Shown one piece after another: positions 1 through 12,800 of a DNA stretch of 64,000 nt. The stretch covers positions 11,174,242-11,238,241 of the forward strand of contig NC_135565.1 of NCBI RefSeq assembly GCF_964340395.1. The letters run 5' to 3'. The stretch comes from Glandiceps talaboti (lineage: Eukaryota; Hemichordata; Enteropneusta; Spengelidae). Under the pieces are notes generated by a model. That model ran no database searches and was not told the origin of the DNA. It was given only the letters and a program-made list of their open reading frames with translations. Numbering within the stretch: position 1 is the first letter of the stretch; each line of letters starts with the position of its first letter. Position numbers and translations under genes: made by a program.

Positions 1-55
1 TTAGTGTAAAAACTTTGAGTGAATATTTGTGGTGATTAATATATCATAATGAATC

Positions 56-61
56 TTTATT
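56..61 (-). terminator. Possible polyadenylation signal of the RFamide-type gene
   Basis: AATAAA on the minus strand, about 360 bases after the stop codon at 422. It is the first canonical hexamer I noticed downstream; the actual cleavage site is unknown. Bases 1-421 otherwise look like 3'UTR or flank. Confidence 0.25.
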
Positions 62-421
62 TACAGTTTCATTTATAATGATATCATTGAACAATTCAGA
101 GAAAGTACAAAAAAAGACATATTGTCTGAAATTCTACAACATTAGCGAATAGTGAATGTTATGTTCATTGTACAATACCAAACATATACAGAATGCCTGT
201 ATCGTTAAAGAATCGAAACGTTCTGTGACAAATAGATGTATAACATACATTACACCAGAGTAACAAGGAAAACACTAAGTTATCGTGTCCTTTCCAAACA
301 TGAACAATTACTATTCCATGTAGAGTTAATGTTCGACGTGCATATTAGAAAATCTATAGTTTGGAGTAGAATTGCTTAGGAAATCTTTTATCTGAAGACA
401 TACAGACAAGTTATGAGAACA

Positions 422-1919
422 TCAATACGTCACTGTAGATTCTCGTTTTGATATTCCTTCTTTGTCGGCAACTTCATGTGACGAAATTAAATCTTCTCTG
501 TCCGTTGTAGGGTCTGAAAAGAAGTTATAAAATAATTAAATACCAACGAAATATACATCTAGATTAGTTATTAATGCTATCTATTGAAACACAATTTTGA
601 AACGTCATATCTACAAAACAGTTTATTAGAAATTGGCATTATTTATCGAATTTTCAAATGAGTGTAAATTATAACTGATGTGATGAATGAGATTACACAT
701 TTTAATGGCGTTGGTTGTTTCCAAATACTACTATCACATTGGATATGTGTGAGGTCATAACATTAAAGTGGCCATATGGATGAAAATTTGGTATTTATTT
801 TTTTATTTTGATTTTGATTTTATAAAAAAAAAAATTGTCATGACTTCTTACTTGAAAAATCAAAGTGAAACAACATATACAACGTCCTTGTTTGTAGCTC
901 AATAAATTGCAAAGATTGTCTTTTACAACCAAATAAATGCAAAGATTAATAAAATATGTACAATAACAAACTTTCTACACATTGTTTTTTTGCAGTGTAT
1001 TGAGTTACAAACACAGCTGACTTTTAGTCAATGTTGTTGCACATTGATTTGTCAAGTAGGAAGCCATGATGATAACATTGTTTTATAAATCAAAGTATCA
1101 AAAAACAAAAATCACCAGTCATATAGCATCAATATGGCCACTCTGTAACTAATTCTTGTCTTTGTATCTAACTGGCAGAGCTGAGGGCCATACGTCACAA
1201 ATACGTCACAGATGCATAAATCATAAATGGCTACCGATTTGAATTAGACTGGCGTCAAGATCCATGTTTATGGATACTATTCTCAATTACAACACTATCC
1301 TTCGTACTCTCCATTCAGACCTATTCCTCTCCCCAACAACTAACATTTGATATTTTCTGATATTACAGTACCGTGGTGGCAGTTAGTGGTGGGATTTGGT
1401 AGGATGCCAACCCACAATACAATGTGAACAACGGATTGTAGAATGAGTCAAAGTTAATGTGATGCTGTCCCTATTTTCACCTTTTAAAAAAAAAAAGTGT
1501 CCTAGCTCAAAGTGTCCTAGTCAAAGTTAAATCTGACCCATCCCGCTACTTTCCCCAGCCCCCCCCCCCCCACCCATCTATAATTACTAGAGTCTCTCGT
1601 AGAATAAAATAGGCTTGTTCTATGACCCATAAATGATTATCTTACCTATTTCACCATCCATTGTTGTATATTTTAGATTTGAATTGGTTGAGCTGGTAGT
1701 CACATGTCTTCTTTTACCGAATCTTCCCACATGATAATTTCTTGTAGCTGGAGGTCGACTTGGATTTGTTTTCGATTCTGTGGATAATCCACAGTCCTCG
1801 CACAATACGCAGACACCTTCACAGATGTTTTGCCAAGCTCTAGTTTCATTGAAACAGATTTCTAGAACCACAAAGACGAACACGAACGCACACAGCTTGT
1901 GTTTGTTTTGACAGAACAT
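422..1919 (-). CDS. Probable amidated RFamide-type neuropeptide precursor, two exons
   Basis: Coding exon 1 runs 1919 to 1646 and exon 2 runs 513 to 422; the joined frame is 122 aa. The donor (ATAG|GTAAGAT) and acceptor (CTTCTTTTCAG) are good and the split codon gives Asp. Residues 1-28 are signal-like, with hydrophobic core AFVFVFVVLEI. Next comes a stretch with Cys spacing C-x3-C-x2-C-x2-C (about residues 33-43), then NYHVGRFGKRR (about 61-71). Gly-Lys-Arg-Arg is a standard amidation and dibasic cleavage site, so a peptide ending -VGRF-amide is predicted. A second Lys-Arg in exon 2 would release a short C-terminal peptide. I chose the ATG at 1919 because the longer open frame upstream has only a GTG. 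The -VGRFamide end resembles vertebrate prolactin-releasing peptide, but homology is not shown; four Cys before the peptide are unusual for RFamide precursors. Splicing and processing are inferred. Confidence 0.72.
764..1148. mobile_element. Fold-back MITE, family 1 copy 1 (within the neuropeptide intron)
   Basis: The ends are inverted repeats: AGTGGCCATAT at the left and ATATGGCCACT at the right. The arms pair over most of their length, with elements such as TTGCA.TGTATTGAGTTACAAAC and ACTTGAAAAATCAAAGTG read in opposite orientation. It has no coding capacity. Other copies are at 2633, 6402 and 61509. The ends look like TA followed by AAGTGG, which fits a TA target duplication of Tc1/mariner type, but this is only suggestive. 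Confidence 0.7.
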
Positions 1920-1969
1920 TGTAGTAAACCGTCGCGGAAACACTGCTGTTGGTAAACGCGGTTTGGTAC

Positions 1970-1979
1970 TTTTATATAA
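1970..1979 (-). promoter_or_regulatory. TATA box of the RFamide-type precursor gene
   Basis: The minus strand reads TATATAAAAG here, about 50 bases upstream of the ATG at 1919. That predicts transcription starting near 1945 and a leader of about 25 bases. It supports 1919 as the true start. Confidence 0.55.
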
Positions 1980-2632
1980 TCCAGGTGTTTCTCAATTATA
2001 CCGATGTAGAACTTAAAGGTATATGATATTAACTATCAAAACAATAGCTATTATTTTTTTGATACATAAATAAATTGAACTTGCATTATTCATAGATTAA
2101 TCAATTGATAAGACATTTCACAATTTAGTAATATGTAACCTTTCCCCTGTATCAACCACTTACATGGCAACTACGTATTATATGCAGTTTATGATTTAAT
2201 TAGTGTATTAAATTGATCGATAATATATGATTGCAGAAAAAAAGACAAACCAAACTTGCCGAAATGTTGCGTCACTTCTGAAGTTCACTTTTTAATTAGG
2301 ACCTTAAACTAATGAAATGAATAAATTGATATTGTAAAAAGGTGATGTTGATGACGCAGATGCAAACACAATTGGTGACGTATGAACTATAATATACACA
2401 CTGCCGTCTCAATGATTGTCACATATTAATTAGTGTATTCATGGTTGATGTGATTACGTTTTGTGTACATTAACGTATTATGGTCGCAGGAGGGCCGCTA
2501 ACGTCAGTCATTAACCTTTTAAGGTTTCATACGTTCAGCTGTACACGTTTACCAGTAGATAAATCACTACTTTACTTGACTGTATATACGGTATAGGAAC
2601 ATACTTTAAACAGTGCTTTAATTGTACCCATC

Positions 2633-2815
2633 TTAAAATGGCCATATGGATGAGAATTTGGTATTTATTTTGGATTTTTATTTGATAAAACAGCTTCGCT
2701 ATGTTTTTCTACTTGAAAAAATAAAGCGAAAGAACATACATCAAGTCTATGTTCATAACTCAATACATTGCAAAAAGATGCAAAAAGTGTAAAAAGTTTG
2801 TTATTGTACGTACAT
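2633..2815. mobile_element. Fold-back MITE, family 1 copy 2 (single arm)
   Basis: Begins AAAATGGCCATATGGATGAG and follows the left arm of the copy at 764 through the shared segments 'ACTTGAAAAA' and 'AACTCAATACATTGCAAAAA'. The other arm is missing, so this is a half copy. The short open frames across it on both strands are not genes. Confidence 0.65.
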
Positions 2816-3138
2816 CTATCTGACATTATTCGAAATTTTGGTGTCTCCATGGATACAGCTGCTATCACGTCTTGTTATGTTATATTGCCTCATTTAAGCT
2901 TACTGTTTTTGAACGGAAATTACTTCTGGCATAAGGAGTCATGTCATTTCTGGTAGAAAGTAAGAAGTTACAACACCCCCAAGTTTAACAGTAATTTCCA
3001 GTAACACTATAAATATACCTGTGCAATCTTATCGTGATAATTAATCAAACGACGACAAGAGATGGCTTGATCAAAGTTGTACTTTTCTATTCATTTTTTG
3101 CCTGGAACAATCAATTATTATCCCCCAATATTTGTTTA

Positions 3139-3206
3139 GCTTAGGAAAATATGAATGACCTAAGGGGCCCTTGGGTCAAGAGTATAGCTCTGGCTGAATG
3201 AAGACA
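3139..3206. repeat. Fragment of a dispersed fold-back repeat (CATTCAGCC family)
   Basis: Contains GACCTAAGGGGCCCTTGGGT and GGCTGAATGAAGA, matching the right half of the longer copies at 48.68 kb and 50.44 kb. Confidence 0.4.
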
Positions 3207-3474
3207 AACTTTTCGGAAATACCATAATAGTACCTGGGACAGCTTATTTGGAAAATGGGGAAGGGACGTTCAATACTTCTAAGCTTTAAAAGTACGTTTT
3301 TAGTAATAATACAATAAAAGTGATAAAACCAAATCATGCCCTTTTTGGTGGAATTCACCACTTTTTGAACATCTTCTGTCTATTCATCCGTTATACAATA
3401 CAAGTGATAAAACCATATTTTAAGTGTATTCCAAAATCTTGATTTCTTGGATTTATGTTCGTAGGAAATGACAG

Positions 3475-3606
3475 TCCTACCGGGGGCGTTTGTCTGGGGG
3501 AGGGACATCTGTCCTACGGGGGCGTTTGTCCGGGGACACATGCCCCTGAAAAACGCCCCCGAACAAAACGCCCCCGAACAAATGCCCCCGACAAACGCCC
3601 CTACAA
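3475..3606. repeat. GC-rich palindromic tandem repeat (GGGGGCGTTTGTC units)
   Basis: Units of the form GGGGGCGTTTGTC in the left half are answered by GACAAACGCCCC in the right half, so the block is a palindrome of short G-runs. It stands out sharply from its AT-rich surroundings. The 126-aa open frame across it is an artefact of the repeat. Confidence 0.65.
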
Positions 3607-3867
3607 CTGGGACATCACATGAAGTCGTTATTCACCATCTTCTTGGTTGTAAATGGAAATCGCTAAACCGTTATTTCCCTATAGTGTTAACACAGCTTGG
3701 TGGTCTTTTTGCAGATAATATTATTGATACTTTTGTACACATAGTTTCTCTTATGAAAAACGTTCATGGAGCTTGGGACTCCATAATGGGGTTTATGTTA
3801 CTTCAACAAAGTAACAGTGGAAAGTGTAAGACACTAATACGACGGTAAAAAGAAAGCTTTCAGTTAG

Positions 3868-4244
3868 GCGTAAGAAAACATTGTGTGGTTCCGATTACAT
3901 TCGATTTTAGAATAGGTGGGGTAGGTAGATTTTGAATTTCTTTTTAATTTTTATTTTTCATGTGTGAGTGTCTAATTCAGGTAGTTATATTTTCCGTTGT
4001 TTTCCATATGGTCTCTGTGTTATTGGTTTCTTCTCATCAGATGTACAGCCATTACAAATTGGAAAAACAGTTTTATATTGTCTTTTTAAGTTGATGTCAG
4101 TTTCCACATCCACTATTTCTTGCGAAACTTCACGATTTTTGCGATTTTATTTTTTTTTCTCGAAAAAAAAGTTTAGGGTCGGCGTGAAAAACTAGATGGG
4201 GTTGGGTAACCGGAACCAAACAACTTTTTTTTATTAGGACTTAA
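3868..4244. mobile_element. MITE, family 2 (TGGTTCCG ends), copy 1
   Basis: The left end has TTGTGTGGTTCCGATTAC and the right end GGTAACCGGAACCAAACAA, an imperfect terminal inverted repeat of about 18 bp. The internal sequence (for example 'CCATATGGTCTCTGTGTT' and 'TTGATGTCAGTTT') is shared with copies at 17.6 kb (inverted) and 52.7 kb. No transposase is present. The 75-aa open frame inside it is not a gene. Confidence 0.7.
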
Positions 4245-4902
4245 CTATATACAGATAGACACAATCTAAAAAAAAGTATTGTGATATGGCGCGTTTATGT
4301 AATTTCACTCACGGTGGGCCGACGTGTCTATTTTGTAGACTTCCATTAATTACAACGGCTGTAGCCTTCAGTAACCGCTTGAGGTAGTTTCTGTGGCCCA
4401 GAAGTTTAAAGGATGGAACATACCAGAATTTGTTAGGTGCAGAAAGAAGTTCACGTGTCATTAACTGTGTGCAGGAACACAATCCCATATTGGGGCATTC
4501 AAAAATAGTATTCATATTTTCAACAGCTGATGAATTAAGATGATCGGAAAAAAGGCTTGTTTATTTCTTGGGTGCCAAAGACATTCCATCAAGGAATGAT
4601 CAATAACACCAGCTGCACTGGCATTTACATGAACCTGCTTCTCAGCTGCAATACTAAAACTCGTTGAAACATGGTCAAACTCCGTACGTAACTATAGCAC
4701 TATTGAGAATGACAATACACTTAAAATGCAACGGTGACGTTACAATCGTGTATCCTTCAACACTTGCACTTGTATTTGCATTTGCAACACAAGTCATTTC
4801 ACCTATATTAGCATTTTCACAAGAAAAACCATTCAAAAGGTACACTTTAAAAGAACAACACGATTACAGAACAGAGCGGCTGCAAACATTTACATCCTCG
4901 CA

Positions 4903-5110
4903 GGGTTGTCGGTGGCCGAGTGGTTAAACCACTTGCCTCTTACCACTGCGATTGGGGTTCGAACCTATTATGGGTTTGATTAAATTTATGCTGTAACTAA
5001 GAAAAGTATCGATCAGTTTGATTCTACCGAACAACGCAGGTTTTCCCCGGGTACTAAGGTTTCCTCCTGTATTAACACTGAACCTATTAACTTGTCTAAA
5101 CTACCAAGCT
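4903..5110 (+). mobile_element. tRNA-derived SINE, copy 1
   Basis: The head looks like a tRNA. An A-box-like TGGCCGAGTGG lies at 4913-4923 and a perfect B box GGTTCGAACC at 4956-4965, both in proper order. The body that follows (about 4990-5095) holds GGGTACTAAGGTTTCCTCC and AACACTGAACC, and recurs in the inverted copy at 15.1-15.3 kb. A standalone tRNA is unlikely because the acceptor stem does not close and the body is shared between copies. Confidence 0.75.
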
Positions 5111-5605
5111 GGACACAATTTAGCTTGTTTCTAACTTAGTTCGCCGAAAGATGGCTTTCCACCGTAATGTCAAACAAACACATTTGACAAGTAACCTTTT
5201 CACATTTCCTTTTAATCGCACCGCAAGAGGAACAAATGCTTCTCTCAAAACTACTGATTATATGCAATGCTAAACGATTCTCTTTTGTCAAGTGTCGTGA
5301 TTGCCTTGAGATGGTATACAGCATATAATCATAGCCTCGCTGTGGCATCTCTATTCCAAAGCCTCTTAAAGGAATTATCAAAGGTTAGCTGTAATGTTAC
5401 CTCACAAACATTGCAGACGCTAGTAATTCGATAAAGTTATTTTATTTATTTATTTATGTATTAAAACATTTAGCCTTCAGTGATAGACCTTTCTTAAGAA
5501 TATTTGTCAGATTGAACAGAACAAGGGAAACCGTTGTGATATAAACAAAAATGAAAATGTATATATAAATGTATAACTTACCACCTTTATTAAGTCTACC
5601 TCAAT

Positions 5606-5750
5606 CTATCTGTCTGTCTGTCTGTCTGTCTGTCTGTATGTCTGTATGTATGTATGTATGTATGTATGTATGTATGTATGTATGTATGTATGTATGTATG
5701 TATGTATGTATGTGTGTGTGTGTGTATGTCTGTCTGTCTGTCTGTCTGTA
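5606..5750. repeat. Compound microsatellite (TCTG)n-(TATG)n-(TCTG)n
   Basis: TCTG units at both ends enclose about 70 bases of TATG and a short TG run. The Cys-Leu-Ser-Val / Tyr-Val-Cys-Met open frame over it is not a gene. Confidence 0.95.
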
Positions 5751-6401
5751 ACTCATTATATTCGTAAATATGCTTAATTCAGTTTAAAATCAATAACTGA
5801 CAACATACGTCGATGTTGAAGTCTCTATTTAGCAATGTTTTGAATGTTTTTAAAATCGTAGAACGAATACAAAGGCATTATGCAAAGATGAACGCAAATA
5901 GTTTCGTTTTGCATGATCAACCCATCAATCAATACCGTAGCCCAATCTCTTGCATAATAATGTCTTGCAAGTGATTGTGGAAAACAAATTTGAAGCCCTC
6001 GCATTTAGTAATCCTCTGATTGTAAAATTGAAGTCCTTAACCCCTTCCCCTCATCAGACGATTCCATACTCGTGTGTAATTTGGCCAACGTACTCCTCCT
6101 TGTGATAAGTATGAAATACTGATATCAAGATAATGGAATATCAGCCAACCTGTCAGCTAAGCTACTGTCGGTAAACCAAGAAGGCATAAAGATAGAAAGT
6201 GTTTCTATGATAATATTGCTAGCGTTCATTCAACTGAGTAACTTTTTAAGCCGATGAGCACATTATATTATGAAAAGACACTTAACCATTTAATGCCATA
6301 CGCATTCCGGTCATATTGCCATAATCACTAGCTAGACCACGCTGGGTTTTTTGGCAGCTATAGCTTTTACTGAATACTTGAATCACGATTCACAAATAAT
6401 T
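5751..6401. other. No recognisable feature
   Basis: AT-rich single-copy-looking DNA. I see no coding frame, splice-bounded exon or repeat that I can support. Confidence 0.4.
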
Positions 6402-6763
6402 TAAAGTGGCTATATAGATGATGATTGGATATTTCTTTTGGATTTTAAATCACTACATAAAACAATTGATTTTATCACGACGTCCTACTTGGAAAATCAA
6501 AATATAATGGCATAGACAAAGTCTGTGTTTGTAACAAAATTCATTGCAAAAAACTTTGTTTAAAAATGAGTAAAACTGTTATTGGACGTGCAATAACAAA
6601 CATTGGACATGCTATCAGTCTTTTGCAATGTATTGAGTTACAAACAAGGACTTGGCATATGTTGTTTCACATTGATTTTTCAAGTAGGAAGCCCTGATAA
6701 AATTGTTTTATAAATTATAAATCCAAACTAAATATATAATCCTCATTCATATGTCCATTTTAC
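6402..6763. mobile_element. Fold-back MITE, family 1 copy 3
   Basis: Starts TTAAAGTGGCTATATAGATG and ends CATATGTCCATTTTACT, so the ends are inverted relative to each other. Both arms carry the family core: TTCATTGCAAAAAACTTTG on the left and CTTTTGCAATGTATTGAG on the right. It keeps both arms, like copy 1. Confidence 0.7.
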
Positions 6764-9700
6764 TCAGGCTTTTCGATACTTAAATTTTAAATTTAACCTT
6801 AGTCTTACAGGTAGTTTCACGTGTCTTTCAGTTAAGGATTGAATTATACATCTGTTGTTTTAAATATTTGAATCTGTTGTTTGCAGGCTGAATTACAAGT
6901 ATCACTGTGAAACTAACATGGCTAACTCATGATAGTTTCATTCAAAGTAAACACAAATCGTGAATACCCATTAAAAGGATAGCTCGCTAAACAGACAGTG
7001 CCTTCAAAAGTGATTGTTGAATTCAAATGTGAATCAAACGGAATAGAGCTTGACGAAAAAGTAGAAGCTGTAAGAGTCTTTTAGAAAATATCGCACCAGT
7101 ACAGGCACCATAGACTTTCAGCAAATAAAGTATAACGGTGCATATGCATGATGGGAGAAAGCCGTACTTAACTATAGCCATTAGGAGAAACTGTTGTAAT
7201 GCGATTTCCATTAACTCGTCACGGACTACCAAACTTTTCAATGCTAGACTTTACTAAATGAACATACTGGGGATGCAGAATTGCAATTCGTGAAAACTAT
7301 GGCAATATTTGAATCAGTTCAATTTGACTTTTTTTGGCGACGGCTATCGTATTCTGTTGACAGCAAGATACAGGGTTTGCTGATAGTAAGCCATAGACAT
7401 GTTAGGGATATTCCCAACTATTAGAATTGTGAATTAGTAAATTTTTGAATGTAATTAGTGGAAATTAAAAAATTACTGTTATGAGGGTAGCCATAATTAG
7501 ACCGGTAATAACTTATATCAAAGTGATATAGAGCGCATATGCATGTTAGTACCAGCCACTTATGTTATCCTGAGAAAATGCTTATTGATTGATAACAACA
7601 TCATCAACACATTATCTTTCTACTGCATTGTTGGATACACGGAAATTGAACACAATTTAATATTTTGTAAAAAAATTAAAGCGCTTTGAGCACACTGCAG
7701 GAAACCGGTAAGGATAATCGTTTCAACATTGGCGTAAAAAAGAAACTAAAGTACAACATCTTAAAATAACACTATTTAACAACATTTCTGTTTAACGCGA
7801 AAATATCCTCCCCAAAAAAAGTTTGTAATAATTGTTACGTCTGTAAAATTAGGTATTAAACACATCGTTCGTCAGATTTGCATTGGACGCAAAGCCAGCA
7901 TTTATACATTCAATTTCTGGTAGAATATGCATGAAATGAATTTTTGTTTTAGAAAGATCCATAGGAGATCTAAATATATAGTCAATGTACACAATAAACT
8001 CTGATTGTTATGTGAATTAATTACTCAGAAAAATAATAACAAATTGTCTTACCCTATGAATGCTTTCAATGGCTTGAAACCTTGGATCCAAATGTAGAGA
8101 GCGGCTAAGAAGAACTAAACCAAATGTCTCTTACAAACCTTAAAACTTTCACGAACATGTGACAATACTTTATTACTTATTAATCAGTAAAACTTCCTCC
8201 CCAAGGCGGGTAACTCGATTCTTCCAATTTTTTTTTTTGGATGACTGGGCTAAACGACTTGTAAAGAGGGGTGGTAAATATTACTTTAAATTAGCAAGGT
8301 TAATCATTTAATGCCTTTTATTCTGTAAGAGTCATTTATTGTTTGTTTTACGAAGACAGAGGTTACATGCGTTCAAGATCGGTTATACAGAATTACTTAT
8401 CAAATCAATATCATAAAATATACATAACATTATCTACAACAATGAGCATCTAACAAGATGTTAATTATCACACTATGTGAATTACGTTGGACCTAGTACG
8501 TAAGTAACAAAAGTTTGGCATGCATATATATTAGTAATAACACTTCTTAAATGATAGCTGTTATATTCATCCCTACCCAAAACAAGAAAGTTTGAACCTT
8601 AGTAATGCGTAGAAGAAACATAAGCTATAGGTATAGTTTTACATACGCCAACACGAGGAGAATCGCTATATGATCACTCAACCAACAAATGTGTCCGTCG
8701 TCACGATACCAAATCTTTCTCTCACGCATGTATTAAGAATTGCCTTATATGGCAACTACAAGATAGCTTTGACGTGGAAAGGTTCAAGAGAGAAATAATT
8801 CTACTACGTCTGTGACATTAGATATAATTATACTGTCTAATAAACGGCATGCAAATATGGACAATCACATTACCCATGTTTGAAATGTGTTTAAAACATA
8901 TACGTTTCAGCAATCAGATAGTGTTTATTGGAAATATCACCTAGTGTATGTTAGTAGACGAATGTATAAAACTACTGTACCTACATACAATCAAAAGGTA
9001 ACCTAGTGTATGCAATAATTTTACTGTTTGACTTAATATGGTACGATGTAATAATTTGTAGGGGAAGTAATATTATACAATACAAGTTTTAAAAAAACTG
9101 AAATACAAGATCTTCAAATAAAAATGTCTCTGGGAGATTGCTCAGTATATATATTACGAAAGGCGTATTTATATTCTTGGCAGTTAGTAGACCATAGTGA
9201 CATCATGGCAAACGAAAAAAGGGCCGTTTTCATTGGTTGAAATACAGATTGATTTGCTTGGTGTCCGAATAGAAGAATACCCCTAGACTAAGCATCATGG
9301 AAGTTACCAATATCGCAAACGAAGACTGCGATTTCGATAAATGTTCTACAAATTCAGTAGTCGTGTGGGAATTTGTGTTATTTTACTGCATATGAGTAGA
9401 TCAAGAGTCTTTTTTTTATACAGCAGGACCAATATTTCCGGATAAAACAAAACTAATTTACCAAATATGTCAATATACAACTATAGTGTATGTAATGCAT
9501 TCTTGACTTTGCAAATTGCGATCTGTACTTTTTATCGTTTACTCATTAAAAAGTATTCAATTTAAAGTCATTAGATACTGAGGAATATACAATGCGTTTC
9601 CCTGGTGTATTCATTGCGAAATAAAAACTTTGCAATCGAATAAGAGAAATCTAAGTCGCAGAAAGAAATCATATTTTTGGGGGGATTGCACGAGACGACC

Positions 9701-11160
9701 AGGAAATGTTCACACATATGTTACGGCCGCAAGCGGTTTCACAAAAATAAATGGACGTCACACGGTTGAAGATATCAAAGAAAGTGTATGTGATATATAG
9801 GCGACATAAAAAACGTGCATAGCAGAGTTAATATTCCATACCTAAGTGTTAGTTTGAAAGGGTGTCGTTCTTATTGCGTTATTTTGTAACGAATGCCTGG
9901 ACAGAGTTGCTATTCCATCCACATAAACCACTTTCGTCGGTGTACTAGGATATGAAATTTCAATCGTATGGGTTTTGCCCGTATTGTTGAAAACAAAAGT
10001 TGCTATTTTCCCCAAAAATATAAATTGTCTTTCTAAAGTTACACAACCAGCGCCTCTGAACACGCTTTAATGTGATTGATTTATTCATTGATCGATTGAT
10101 TGATAATCAATATATTATACTGTTTTACCTTGGCATTTCCTTATAGTGCACACACCAGGTGATCTAAACTCTGTCTAAGTTTAAAATTGTGTCTATAATA
10201 ATTGGTATCAGTCTCAAAATGTTGCCCGTGATTGCCGAAAATCTTATTCTCTAAGACATGACTGTGCGATATATTAATTTAGTGACTCAATTAATTTGGT
10301 TAGAAAACGCAAATATATCCGATATCTGAACACGAGATGTTATAATTCTCGGATAAGTTTTCGATCTTTTGCTTCGAGCTAGCATATATGCAAGGCCGTC
10401 ACACGATACGTTGTCAGTTTTTGACAAACTAGGGTCTAATCCATTGCATGTCTTTTACGCTGAAGAATCAAATTCGCATGAATTTTAGAAAGGATGACCA
10501 GATGTTAGTGGTTTAAAAGATATAACGGCGACATTGACGTCTTAAAAACAAGAGTCCTGACCTAATTTTAAAAAAAAATTCCCAAAACGTAGTAAAATGT
10601 TGACCATTCTAAAAATACAAACCATGGGATTTTTTTAGAGATCATCAATTTGGATTCTTCGTTTGCCATAGTCCGCTTTTTGTAAACCATACCATAAACA
10701 TTATATATGCGTTCGAGCATTTTACAAAAACGGCAGAATAGAGCATTTCTTTTCGGTACCTGAACAATATTACATTCAATTTTCCCTTTTTCAAAAACGG
10801 CAGTCAATTACTTTCTTATGTACAAGCATGTTACCATTGACAGGTAACATTACAAAGGTAACATAGCATAATGACAAGACAAAATAGGGAACTTGCAATC
10901 CAGACTGAGCATGCTCAGATGCAAAGGACTATGGGATTATCTGGTTATCGTAATATCTTATCTGAAGCTACCGGTGATATAAACCTCCCACACTGGTCAG
11001 GGTAAATAGGAATTGATCATTCGTGGTTATAAACAATGTAACGACATTGCTTACTAATTGATGAGTATTTATTATCACATTTCTCATGATGGAACATTCA
11101 ACATGGCGGGTTTGCAAGTTCCCTTTTGGGAATAGCGATTTCATTGTAAATTGATTGAAT
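6764..11160. other. Intergenic DNA without recognised features
   Basis: About 4.4 kb of AT-rich sequence. Open frames of 72-79 aa on the minus strand (7023, 9842, 10568) have no recognisable motif, no signal peptide and no paired splice signals. I find no repeats of note and no RNA gene. Distant regulatory DNA cannot be excluded. Confidence 0.4.
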
Positions 11161-11164
11161 TTAC

Positions 11165-11700
11165 ATTAAATGGGAACACCACTCCAGGAAAGTTAGGGCA
11201 TTTTCGTAAACTTTGAACTCTCCAGAATAATTTCCTAATTTAACAGCACATAAATTTTGGCGTGTCTTCCAAGAAACACTAAATTGAAAATGTTCACCTT
11301 CATTGCTCTAGCACTGATCTAGTGTTGCCTTTGGAGAGTCAGCATACATGTATATGTATTAGATGACTAATGAATATTCAGGACTATTATCTAAAGGTAA
11401 TAAACACCCACGAGTCATTAATATCCAATCATATAGTCATGAAGATCCAGTTTTCCAATGAAGTAACACTGGATCACTGGTAGAACAATGAAGGTGAAAA
11501 ATATTCTCATGTTTTTGGTGTGTTTCTTGGCAATCGTGCGAAATTTATGTTATCATAAGATAACACATCAGAACCAAAAGTTTGGAAAAAATACCCCAAA
11601 TTTTTTCTTTCTCAATCATTTATATGATACAACTGCTACAAATGAACATAATTTATTCTTCATGATGTTACATTAGGATATTGAGGTGTCCACGTGATTT
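11165..11700. mobile_element. Fold-back (inverted repeat) element
   Basis: The segment at about 11195-11340, read on the minus strand, matches 11440-11620 on the plus strand. Both contain a stretch like AGCAATGAAGGTGAA or AACAATGAAGGTGAAAAAT, followed by TGTTTCTTGG and AAATTTATGT. The 62-aa frame starting at 11488 looks like a signal peptide but lies inside the right arm, so it is probably a by-product of the repeat. Confidence 0.55.
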
Positions 11701-12089
11701 ATTCCTTCGTGTTGTATTGTTTTATCTCATGTCATTGTGGTAACTGATTCGGGCAGCTCTTTTGCAACATCCTGTATTTTAACCATAACAAATAGGCAGG
11801 TACCCAAGAATGAAAAAATCGCTGCATTTGAGAACACGATTTTCTTTCTCCTGTGGGTTACTATGTTATATACTGCAATTGGATCTTTTTAATTCGGTTT
11901 AGATTTGAAATTATATTGTAATAACATCCATGTCTGGCATCCAACGGTAAACATTATGGAGACAGATAAAAAAAATTAAAAAGATTTTGGAGACATGAAT
12001 ATAAATACCATTCACATATAGCAGTGCCAAGCAGACTGTTTGCTCCGTTATTATATTGACTGCGCATGCGTCATAATTAAAGTCCTCAA

Positions 12090-12389
12090 ATGAAGGATTG
12101 CATGCTTCTAAAGTATGGATATATATGTGTGTGTGTGTGTGTCAAACACCCAAATGCTAAACACTTACGACAAAGAATGTACGCACGTTTAATCTACTGC
12201 CAATGTATTGAAAAAGAACGCGCTAGTTGGTATAATCATTTATCTTGCTCACCATGTATTTGGAGAAGACATAGATGTGGATTATATAATGTATGTATCT
12301 GCTGTAAGGTATTATTTGATATCGCTAATATTAGAGTGGCGACTACACTTGGCAAAATTTTTGCTGGTGATGCAATGACGAAGATGTGA
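12090..12389 (+). other. Cys-rich open frame of uncertain status, 99 aa
   Basis: This frame includes a short TG microsatellite (Val-Cys repeats) followed by a stretch with eight Cys, among them the motifs YCQC and CICC. There is no signal peptide, and the ATG does not stand in a compelling context. It could be chance or an internal exon. I would not annotate it as a gene without transcript support. Confidence 0.12.
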
Positions 12390-12449
12390 ACATCTTCCCA
12401 TGACGATAATGGCTACAATACAAGTAGACATAACACGAAAATGTGTGAA

Positions 12450-12574
<125 letters not shown>

Positions 12575-12677
12575 CACACACACGGCTTAGACAGTAGGGC
12601 TTACCAAATAAAACAATATTTCTTTGAAAAACCCTTTTATATGTATCTATAGATTTCCTCACACCATTATTTCTACA

Positions 12678-12800
12678 GAACCACCACCACCACCACCCCC
12701 ACCATCACCACGGCAACAACAACAGCAACAGCAACAACAACAAGCAAACAAACAAACAAACAAACAGTCAGTCAGTCAGTCAGTCAGACAAACAGACAAA
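12678..12800. repeat. Compound microsatellite (CCA)n-(CAA)n-(AAAC)n-(AGTC)n
   Basis: Successive short blocks of trinucleotides and tetranucleotides. The 108-aa frame with poly-Pro, poly-Gln and Thr-Asn-Lys-Gln runs is read-through of these blocks. Confidence 0.9.

Noticed and set aside
4903-4975. Functional tRNA gene (A and B boxes present)
   Set aside because: The acceptor stem does not close, and the same head and body occur at 15.1-15.3 kb, so a SINE is the better explanation.
11488-11676. 62-aa frame with a good-looking signal peptide
   Set aside because: It lies in the right arm of a fold-back element whose left arm carries the mirrored sequence, and no downstream exon was found.
12090-12389. 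Cys-rich 99-aa frame as another member of the peptide family
   Set aside because: It does not have the CC-x2-G-x3-CC motif, a signal peptide or the shared exon boundaries.
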